A stretch of DNA of 64,000 nucleotides, taken from assembly GCA_013399015.1 (NCBI GenBank), contig VWZX01002936.1:124001-188000 (forward strand), given 5' to 3'. Position 1 is the stretch's first letter. Every line of letters starts with the position of its first letter. Shown here piece after piece: positions 37,541 through 47,243 of the stretch. Below the pieces are notes generated by a model, which saw only the letters and a program-made list of their open reading frames with translations, did no database searches and was not told where the DNA came from. This DNA comes from Galbula dea. Its lineage: Eukaryota; Chordata; Aves; Piciformes; Galbulidae. The position numbers and the translations under genes were made by a program.

Positions 37541-40500
37541 AATATGTACTGATCTAATTCTGTCTTTGTAACTTCCAGGAGAGCACTGTGAAAATATCTT
37601 CCCACCTGTTTATTTTAAGTCACTCTGGAAATAACTAAGGCTATTTTATTTCAGAATGAATATTTTTACCTACTGAGTTCTAATAGTGTAATTAGATCAT
37701 TATAGGTTAGCTGCAGGTTATGCTAGGGTGTCTTCTCTGCCATCTATTCCTCCAGAGGTGCTTGGGATCTCCTCTGAGCTCTGTGCTAGTGCTGCTCTGT
37801 CTGGGAAAAAATAACTTCAGAAGTGAATTCAGGTGTAACAGTTTGGGTATGAGGTAGATGTGAACAGGTAAACATCCAACTGCTTCCATATGGGGACTGG
37901 GGAACTTCATAGTTCTCCATCTTGAGGGTGGCTTCAGTATTTCTATAGTCTTACTCCAAAGTGTTTGCTCTTGCTCTTTTGAAATTGCCTTGGTGATGGT
38001 GAAGACTCTTGAGCCTGTAGCCAGCCTGGGCAAGCTGTATTTTTTTCTGTCAGCCTCTGGTGCAAAGAGAAGTCACAAAGATGTATCTAACCTAGTTCTA
38101 AATAAGCCACCTTAAGTGCCACTAGCCATGTAGCTATGACAACCCTTACCCTAGGGTGGCTCCATGATCCTTAGGCTCTATTTCTTTTTCTCTTATTTAT
38201 TTATTACTGCAACTATTTCCTTGTTGTCTTGGACAGGTTTAATGTTGTATGGTTTGCTTTGTGAACAGTATCCGAGATGATTAGTTTGAAGCAAGATTGA
38301 CTTCCCTAACATGTGCCAAGTGGCCTACCAATACTCTTCAGAGCAGTCAGAATGCTACTCTTGCTAGATGTTGACATGGAGTGGCTGGAACATTTTAGGG
38401 TTGAAAACAGTATTTGGTTGTTTCATATTTCTGAAGTACTTTCACTGTTTATATATTCAAATATTTGAAGACAGTGACAGGCAGAGCAATAGCCATCTGC
38501 CTTTTCCTTAAGGCATGCACAGAGCTTTAAACCTATTGACTGGTATTTATGTGATACATTCATGGCATGTTGGTTTCCTGCTGTACATTGACCAGGTGTC
38601 ACAACTACTTCATGCAATTACCAAATGTTAGTCACTGGCAGATTGGAGAGAGACCTACTCTGTTCCAAGGAATTTTATATTGGTTTTATACATAGGGCAA
38701 ACCTAAAAGACAGACAAGCAAAACCATCAAAAGGAGGTATCCCACTCCTTACTCCTCCCAATGCACACACATCCATCAGTGGTGGTGGCTGCCCATTCCC
38801 CCTTTTATCCTTTGTGCTGGCTTCAGCCCTACTTCATTTCTTCACTGAGCCATTTCAACCTGGCAAGGGTAAAAGAACAAGTGAATAGCTTTCTGTGAGT
38901 TTAACAAGCTTCATTGGTTCAGTTCTGGCTTCACCAAGCACTGCTAAAGTGCTAGGAAGCAGGAGGAGATTGTGTGCATGGGATTAGGATGCAGGGGGAT
39001 CTCCTCATCGCTGACAACTGACCACCATAAATAGGTGGCTTGAGTGGCCAGCCCCAGGGACTTTGTTTATTCTCCATGGTGAAAAGCAGGTGAAGGGCTG
39101 GAACATGATTGTGTAGGTATTGCAGAAAACAGACAAAGCAGACCCAAGCCTGAAATGTTGGTTCATCTGTTCTTTTAAAAAGACTTTTGTTTCTCCTTGA
39201 ACTTGTCAGTATATGGTTTTTAGTCTGCACGTCTCTGCATGCTAAACAGAGAAGACAACAGTGAAAAGGAGAAAAGAGGACAACAAGTAACTGCAACATC
39301 ACAAACTGACTTTCAGTGTTGCTTCTCCTGCATGTGCATCTTGTTTGGTTATTAGCAGTGATTAGTGAAAAGAAAAGTGAAAAGTTTTCTTTGTTTTTCT
39401 GTCAGATGCTTGTGTATTAAGTATCTTATTTTATGACAAACCTTAAGATCTGTTATAAGCAGTTATGTTCTTGTCTTCTTATTTAGCTGAGATGGCTCTA
39501 TGGTGGTTAATGCCAGTTGATCATGGGACAACTATTGAGAAAAGAGGCTTACAAGAAAAATTCCTTCTGTTTCATATTTCTTCCCTACTAGACTTTGCCT
39601 GGTTTTGTAACTTTACATGGTGAATCCCATTACTTTGTTCCTGAAAATGTCCAAGTATGGCATTCTCAGTTTCTTAATTTCCAGCCTACAGAGGAAAAAA
39701 ACTTGTTTGATTTATGTGGCATTTGGGTTCTCTATGTTCCTGAGGGCATATGTGTCTGAGACAATTACAGAGGTTGTTAAAATAATCTCGGTTGTGTTGA
39801 TCAAAGAATAGAAGCAGCTTATGTCTGTTAACAGATTTCCATAAGTGTAGCTTAATGATCTTTGTGAACAGATCTAAAACTAAAAAAGGTGGTTTAAAAT
39901 GGTTGTCAGGCTATGGGTTTCAGAAATATGAAATTTCTCTGATTATTTCTGCAGAGATTCATAACAAAATTTTTTTGTGGTAGTGTTTCCTTTCCAAAGT
40001 AGTATTAATCAGGAAATGTTAATACTTATGGCAAACTGTGGCACCATGAGGACTAAACTGAAGTAGGTGCTTAGAGAAACGAAAGGCTTCATATTTGAAG
40101 CTTTTACTTAAGATTTATTTGATCGCAGTCATTTGGCAACATGCATGCCCTAGTGTGAAGTCCTAAGTCTGTATCTAGAAGAAGGTACAGTAGTGACTTC
40201 TCAAGCAGCTAATATTTAGGGTATCATTAATGATACATAGGTCTGAGATTGACCCATGCAGTCTAGAATAGACTACTGTCAAAAGACATTCTGGATCTTG
40301 CCACATTCCATAGCGACTCGGACAAGTGGTTAAAGTCTGGCAAAGATGGGATCTGTGACTCAGTTCCCAGTGTGCTAAGTGGGGCTCTGATGCTTCCTTC
40401 TGCCTGCTCTTTGTGTGTTTTAAGTAAGCTGCCAGAGGCAGGGGGTCTTACATCTTGTTATATGCTTATCAAACGTAAAGCATGATGAGACCTTTTATCA

Positions 40501-41385
40501 CATGGTTCATACGGATACTGCTGTAACAATAATACTATATTAAATAATAATGAAATCCTGTCTCATCTTCTCAACCCACTTCTCATATGTGCCTCTAGAA
40601 AATAAAAGCCTTAATAATCATTCACCTAGAGAAATGAGAAGACAATGTTAATCACATCAAAACAATCTGAAATCCAGTGTTGCTCTAATTATCCTAAAGT
40701 CAGCAATATGCTATCCTCATTGTTCCTTTGTATAATGGAGTATATTGAGTCTATTCATCCTTCAGACACACTGCAGAAGTGCACTTTGTAGATCTGAGGA
40801 AACTTTGGAGTTAATAGTGTAATAATTCAGCAAGAAAAACAGATTTGCAAGTGACCCATGTATCAGGCTGTCAGTGGTGCTTAAAGGTAGTTTGTAAATT
40901 CTTGACAAAGAAAGGTGTGGGCTTTGGGGACCACCCTTTTACATTAATAAAATAGCCTTGTAAGAGTCAGTCACAGGAGCTTAATGAAGAACGTTACTCT
41001 TGCATGTCATTTACATACCACCAGAGGAGAGGAGAGAAGGCAAAACAACGTTTTGTGATCAAGAGCTGACATGAGAATGATACATCTTTAAGGACCAAGC
41101 AGTTTTACTTGAGCCTAGGCTGTATCAGAGATGCTGCCAGATTCCTTCTACCCGCTGCCAGTTCCCAGGGGATCTTATAGATTCAGTTTTTCATGGTCGT
41201 CCTTTTTTAGGTCATAGTCAGGCATATAACTGCCACCTGGATGTGACATTAGGCCCTCATTTTTCTCTTTCTGTTTGTGAGGACCTTGTTAATTCAGTGG
41301 TGCTAAGAAAAAGCTGGTTTTCTGCATGGTAATTCCACGTTCAAATTAAAATGAACTGGAAACTAGAATTAGCCTGAATGGAAAT

Positions 41386-41426
41386 TATCTCTAAATGATT
41401 ATGTGATTCTGTGTGATTCTGTGATG
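41386..41426 (+). mobile_element. possible CR1 3' tail scrap
   Basis: ATCTCTAAATGATTATGTGATTCTG-like wording with two TGTGATTCTG units and a third partial one. This resembles a CR1 3' terminus with its 8-mer repeat (broken by an extra TG). Too little is left to exclude chance or a simple repeat. Confidence 0.4.
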
Positions 41427-41608
41427 TTGCTGTGCAGTCTCTAGGCACTTACTCTAAAGGAGGTTGTGTTCTAACACTGAGCTTGCTAGATGAGAAATAA
41501 AGGAGGACTTTATTCTTATTGGGCAGTCTTTGGTGGAAGGATTGTTTTGCTTTCCTGTCTTTGTTGGAAAGGGTCTGTCAGCAACTGCTGCCCTTACATT
41601 TCCCTGAT

Positions 41609-41624
41609 GGGGGTGGGGGGTGGG
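41609..41624 (+). repeat. G-rich run, possible quadruplex
   Basis: Three G runs of 5, 6 and 3 bases, each separated by a single T. Four G3 runs are available if the 6-base run is split, so a quadruplex on the + strand is possible. Confidence 0.5.
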
Positions 41625-44600
41625 CTTTGGCTGTGAGTGTTGTGTTGGCTGAGGAGGTCTGAATTTACTGTGCTCTGGTGTCACTGGGTGGCTCTGCAAT
41701 GCCCTAGCTAGTGACCAAGTTACACAGAGATGGACCTAGTTAAAAAACTGAGATGCTGGTTACTCTGCAGGGATGAACAGCGTTAATTTTGCACTAGCTG
41801 CATAGGTGCAACCAGATGCCATCATGTTAAAAGCAGTTCTTACTATTTCTGTACAAATTAAAGGTGGAGGCAGGATTGAGTATTTAAGGATTATTTACCA
41901 AAAGCCTGTTTGTATGAGTTTATACCCCTCCTATGTATGGAATGTATACAGCAGCTCAGTAATTATTGAAGTTATTGATCACTATAATAGCCCATTAGTC
42001 TAGAATGTCCCATTAAGTCAGTCAGTTATCTCATGTGATTTCAGACAAAAATGCCATGTGATCTGTTCATACACAATTTAGCAGATTGGGGATGTGTGGA
42101 TGCAAGCTTTTTCAGTAATTTAAAAACCAGTCCTAAATCATGAAAACATAAACCAGAGGTATGCACTCAAGCAATCTCTTCAGATTACTCTGAATTTCTG
42201 CATGGGGCACTGAATGATTACAAATACATTTCATAATGATTCCTATTATGCTTTTTTAGAAACAGGAGCTAATGATCATGGTGTGAAAGTATGAATTAGA
42301 CCTTAAAGGCACTGCCAAGAAATTCATTTAAGGGTCTACTGGAAGAAATTATACCTTGTGACACATAGAAAGACAAACTACATGAGATGTCAGCAGCAGT
42401 CATACAAGAGACCAAGAAATTGATTTTTCTTTAAAAGGATTTTTTGTAATTGACATTTAGAAAATGTGTAATGACAATATATGTAGAGTATGCCTGTTCA
42501 AAACAAACAGAAGACAACAGGAGAAGGGTTCCATTTTACAATATATGTTTTTATCATCTCCTTATCCTCCACAGTACTGGGAAGTTAAGGCTCAAAAACA
42601 ATTCCTCAAAATGATCTCTAGCTGACAGTATAGTATAAGCCACCTTATGGGTGCTTTGAAGGGTAACAGTTAAATGTTTTGCCTTCTTTAAAAGATGACA
42701 TTAAGGTGCTATGACAAAAAGCTAAGCTGCTGCAATCAGCAGTGTCACTGAAAGTGGCTATACATGGCTGATGTATTTGAGAATAAACTGAAATCTGTAT
42801 TATTCCCATGAGAAATGTTAAAATTCACTTTTGCCTCTATTCCTTGCTGGCCATACTACTGTTTCTAGGAAGAAAAGCCCATCTTCTCACTACTGCCCTT
42901 CCAGCTTACTGAAAGAATGATCATGGAGCCAGTACATATTAAAGTTTATTGTATTAATAGAAAGCCAGTCATAGGTCTTACTCAAGCAGATTTATTTTAA
43001 AGCATGGAAAATTTTTTCCTTCATAAAATGCTGGGTAAAAATGGAATATAAATCTGTCAGAGAAGTTACAGAGCAAGGCAGTCATTGGTGGATTTACATT
43101 TATGTTCTGAGGTAAAGATGCTCTAAATGTTATTCTTTAGCCATGCTCATTCAGCTCAGACCTTCAGGAAATCTGGGAGAAATTTATTAAGGTAACTAGT
43201 GTCTGTATGTGCAAGTTACCAGTCTTGAAATTTGGAAAACTCAAATTAGAGCACATCAAGTTTGTACTCAGTAGAATGTACCTATAAGGGCAAAAGGAAT
43301 GTGATTTCCTGCATTTGGTGAAGGGTATTTTCTACAGGGTCAGTGCTAGCACGGGGGCAACCGTGTATTTCCTAATGTGGAGATAGTCTCCCCTTTGTGG
43401 CAGAATTATTCTGCTGTACATATGTACAAGAACACATAAAGCAGCTGATAGTTCTTTGTATTTTGTGACCTCCAGGTTTCACCCATTTGTTTTCACTGAG
43501 AGTTGTACAATGGTGAAGGAAATCATTATAATGAGATCAGATTATTAATTTAACTTGCACACCCTAAATAAATTTATATTTATTTGTGTACTAGTGTATT
43601 ATGTATATTACAAAACAGGTGCAAAAATAAATTGAAGGCTGAAACAATGCTGAAATAAGCACTATTTTAAAAAATTATTTCTTATTTGTGATATGAAAAT
43701 ATCTTCCCACATCCCAGTGGATCACCTTACTTATCCCTTGGAGTGTGCACAACCCACTTTGGAGACTGATTGTTTAGACTCTGTGCAGGAAATTGTATTC
43801 TTAACTTCCATTGTCTTCCCACTCTGTCCTTAAAATCCCCCACATGTTCCTAAGTTCTGAATAAACCCTGTGTCTTCCACGTTCATCTAATAACAAAAGA
43901 ATGACATATACTAGGAAATGTTTGAAAACCTCTTCGTATTAGATGTGCAGGGGATTATTCTGTGTTTAGTTATGAGACTAAAATGCATAATTGGGCACTT
44001 GACAATAAATATGTGCCATTTACTTTATGGGAGAGTTTCCTAAAGAAATGTTTTCCAGTTTTAAAGTGTTCATTTTGAATATTGTAAAAATCCATTCCAA
44101 GCTGTTTAAAAGGGCTGGTAATTTTTAGATTAAGTGACACATCTTGTTCCAGGTCAAATGATGTATTTTATATTGAAATATATTCTCAATTCTTATGGTT
44201 TGCTGAGAAAATTACAAAGAAATATTTTTCCAGTCAAGATGAAATAGGATTTGGTTGTAAAGTAGTTTAACAATTGAGTTGGGAAAGCTAATCACTAATG
44301 CAGCTCCACAAGGTAGAAAGCTTCTCAGTAGTGAAGTTGAAGAAAACCTTTGTTTTGTGAGACAAACCAGCAGTGGAGTGTGGATTGCCTGACTGGACAG
44401 ACTGGGAGCCCTGGGCTCAGCCCAGTCCTGCCACCTCGCTGCTCTGGGCTGTTGGCAACAGCTCCAACAGCCTGGCAGGAACAGTGTGGCTCTAGAAGGA
44501 GATTCTAAGGTTCTAATATTTATGCTCATATACAAAATATTTTTTCCATTTACATTGATAATTTAAGTGGATTTCAGTCCTTGCTGAGGGACTAAAACCA

Positions 44601-45010
44601 ACAAAAACACTCCAAAATGCAGAACTCCCCCCCAAGCCTGGAGCTTTGATGAAACAGCTTCTGCCATAATGTTCCTCCTGGCCCAGGACCCCTCTGATAG
44701 TTATGGGTGGGAGAAGGGGCTTATTTCTGCTTTTGCATGAGGGAGAAAGTCTTCACCATGTTGTTTTGCAAGCACTTTTAAAAAAAATTATATACCTGTG
44801 TGTCTGTGTATATGTGCACATATGTTTATATTTTTGTGTGTTTCTGTATGTGAGCCACATTCTGCCTTGTCTTTGTTTCAGACTGTGAGCCTAATGCCAC
44901 ATTAATCCCTGTATGGCTAGCTTGCCATCTTCTTTAATGCTTAATGCTTTAATGTCTGAGGATTTCAAGATCTTTCCTGTTTGTTTTGTGGTTTCTGGCC
45001 TGGCTTTTAG

Positions 45011-45172
45011 GGAAAATACTGTGCTTCTTTGTGGGAATCCAGTCCAAACAAAGTCCAGTCTCTGCTATGGAGGGAGGCCATCCCTGGAGGCACATTGGTA
45101 CTGCTGTATGCTGGAGAGGGGACAAAACCAGGGAGTCTTCTGTCTTCTGGCATTGCCAGGGTGCCTTCACAG
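45011..45172 (+). other. exon-like segment, 162 bp, unconfirmed
   Basis: A pyrimidine- and T-rich stretch ends in TTCTGGCCTGGCTTTTAG (AG at 45009-45010), a good acceptor. A donor CAG|GTATGA lies at 45170-45178. The 162 bp between are more GC-rich than the flanks, divisible by three, and open in two forward frames. One frame contains KQSPVSAMEGGHPWRHIG; no family is recognised. Unused splice-like pairs are common in long introns, so this is only a candidate coding or noncoding exon. Confidence 0.2.
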
Positions 45173-46230
45173 GTATGATATAAACTGAGTTAAAAGGTTA
45201 CAGCTTCTAATAAAACCTAAGCCTCGATATCCTGAACTACTAGAAGTTTTTCTTCTACTAGTTTCAAGGATTTATTCCATTTCTCTGCCTATTGAGGACA
45301 CCATTGCTTGAAGCACAGGACAAATGCTAAACTGACCAGGAAATACAACCATTCTCCAAGAAAAGAGGTACTTTTTCAGTAAAAAAATGGACTTGAAAAT
45401 TGATTATAAATCCAAAAGAAATTAATTAGTTACAAACTTGCATGAAAGCAGACTGCAATGTAGTTTAGCTTTAACTAGGTGACAATACATATCCACTACT
45501 CAGTTCAATATGCTAATGGGAAACGAGGTCAGAATAATGAAGTGTCTAATGAACAAAAAGACCCTGAGAAACAGTATCTGATCTATGTTTAGCTTTCTTA
45601 ATTACAGGCTAGCAGCAGTGAAACACAGGTTGTCATCAGGTAATATTTCATTTAGCAGAAAACTGAGAACTGGAAAACTTACATGGCTAGATATTTATGC
45701 CAGAGTTCTGCAGAAGTAGAAAGGACTGTACAAAACAAAATATTGTGCATGAGACTTGAAGTCACAGGAATTGTATTGTCCTCCTGTATGTTAATCTGTT
45801 GCTGCAAAACTCAATAATCAAGTCCCCAGACATGGCTCTGCAGGTTTACAAGGTTGACTTACCAGATGAACACATACTAATGAAGAATAATGATACCACC
45901 ATTTTCCAAAAATGAGAGATCAGAGATATGTGCCATGATGGTGTTCCACCAAGAAAATGGAATGACTACAGAGGATTGAGATAGATGATGTCCACAGCAT
46001 GATGGTGTCAGAATGAGCTGATAGATCATGTACATTGTCTCTTGTAGTCATCACATGGGTGACTCAGAGCAAATATCTGTCACCAATCAAAAAATACTTT
46101 AGGAAAATCCAAGAAAAGTCAGCCTAGCCAAGTGACAGGGTGAGTGAGGACATTAGAAATAATGCAATAACCTTTCAAAAATTAAAGTACTAGAAAAAAG
46201 AAAAACAAAGGGTTATAAAATAACCTAACT

Positions 46231-46303
46231 TGGACCTGCTCTGAGAGAAAGCTGAACTAGTAATCTGATCTGCAGTGATCCATTCCTACCTAGAGTTTTA
46301 TTC
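46231..46303 (+). mobile_element. degraded CR1 3' tip
   Basis: The sequence reads TGGACCTGCTCTGAGAGAAA, then GCTGAACTAGTAATCTGATC and TGATCCATTCCTACCTAGAG followed by TTTTATTC. It follows the 3' end of CR1-Y-type copies (GACCTGCTCTGAGCAGGG, TTGGACTAGATGATCT, TCCCTTCCAACCTAGA) with many substitutions, so this is an old insertion. Its 5' part is not recognisable. Confidence 0.55.
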
Positions 46304-46599
46304 ACTTCAGTGAAATTTATATAGAGGCCAAAAATCCAACCAACACCCCCACAATAAACAAAAACTCCCCAAACTTTAAGTTAATATGAAAACCCTGTAA
46401 TTTAAAAAACACAGGAGGAATATGAAGCCTAACATAAAAACATAGGAAAAAAAATTTCTTTACACATAGTCTTTATGAAGAAGATTGGGGAGATACTTGT
46501 GCTAGAAGTGTATTTAAAGAGATCAGGTGAATTGACAGTCCTCAGAGAGAAATTCTGATTAATGAGATTGCTAAACAAATGCTTTGGAATGTGATAAGA
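46304..46599. other. spacer in CR1-rich cluster
   Basis: About 300 bp of A-rich unique sequence between two old CR1-type remnants. The stretch after about 46540 may already belong to the next LINE fragment, but I cannot align it by eye. Confidence 0.4.
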
Positions 46600-47065
46600 A
46601 ATTACCAGGAGCAAATGTTACCATCCAAAATTCCTGAAGGATTTCTCCAGTGAAATTGTCACTTCTGTACCTGATAATGAGAAGGATTGTGTATTCAGTC
46701 ACATTTTTGAAAGGGTTCTGGAGGAAAAGCAGAGCAGTACTGGCATGAGGCCTTATGTCTGTTGTGGGGAAAAAAAAAAGATAGAAACCATAAGAAATAG
46801 AATGAGTGGACACATAATATTTTGGAAAGAAGTCAGAACAGTTCCAAAGGAAAGTCAAGCCTCTCAAATCCTTTGCAGTTCTCTGAAGGAGTAGCTAAAC
46901 AGGTGGATAAGATAAAGCCTGCTGATGTCTAATCAATTTGGACTTTCAAAAAGGCATTTGACAAGGTCCCTTGCTAGTATTTTTAAAGAAACTCAGCCAA
47001 TGTGTCTTTGCTGAAGGAATATCTAATCAGTCAGGGATCAAAAGAAATGGTCAGGAGATAAACTT
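46600..47065 (+). mobile_element. ancient CR1/L3-type LINE RT fragment
   Basis: Old sense-strand LINE fragment from the RT region. The clearest part is 46938-46970, where TTGGACTTTCAA gives LDFQ and, after one extra A shifts the frame, GCATTTGACAAGGTCCC gives AFDKVP. Together these match the RT motif A neighbourhood (LDFQKAFDKVP) of CR1/L3-like LINEs. Supporting segments are ACAGGTGGATAAGATAAAGC just before it, and AAAGAAACTCAGCCA and a GGAATATCTAATCAGTCAGG stretch after it, in the family order. The outer borders are approximate. Frames are heavily broken, consistent with an insertion older than the bird-specific CR1 copies nearby. Confidence 0.65.
46770..46779. repeat. A10 homopolymer
   Basis: Run of ten A (GGGGA10G context) inside the presumed old LINE fragment. 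Confidence 0.7.
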
Positions 47066-47154
47066 TGTGATGACAAAGTTTGTTTATGAGGTCAAGTTAC
47101 TCAAAATAATTATGAGGATCTCAGTGTGAATGTGAGATGAAATCCCTGACCCAG

Positions 47155-47243
47155 TGAGAGGTGTTCTTCCCTGCCCATGGCAGGAGGGTTGGAACTAGAT
47201 GATCTTTAAGGTCCCTTCCAAGTCTGACAATTGTATGATTCTA
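47155..47243 (+). mobile_element. CR1 LINE 3' tip
   Basis: Sense CR1 3' end of about 90 bp. CCCTGCCCATGGCAGGAGGG is followed by TTGGAACTAGATGATCTTTA, AGGTCCCTTCCAAGTCTGAC and TGTATGATTCTA. The 3' UTR wording is that of the 25964 element, read in the opposite direction, so it is the CR1-B-like group. It is a separate, younger insertion downstream of the ancient LINE fragment. Confidence 0.93.

Larger units (their letters stand above)
34121..46230. other. 12 kb of mostly repeat-free unique DNA
   Basis: This is the longest stretch without clear interspersed repeats. It holds A11 at 35441-35451, T17 at 37524-37540, a possible CR1 tail at 41386-41426, a G-rich run at 41609-41624, a GC-rich patch at about 44389-44480, and an exon-like segment at 45011-45172. 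Open frames of 107-116 codons on the minus strand (37707-38033, 38952-39302, 44212-44535) have no motif and are of chance length. No gene was recognised. Confidence 0.5.

Noticed and set aside
37707..38033. 108-codon open frame on the minus strand
   Set aside because: No known domain and no supporting splice sites. It stands alone in unique sequence.
38952..39302. 116-codon open frame on the minus strand
   Set aside because: No motif recognised, cysteine- and leucine-rich low-quality composition, no splice or start context. The length is expected by chance in this much AT-rich DNA.
44212..44535. 107-codon open frame on the minus strand
   Set aside because: Explained by the local GC-rich patch, which has few stops. 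No recognisable motif.
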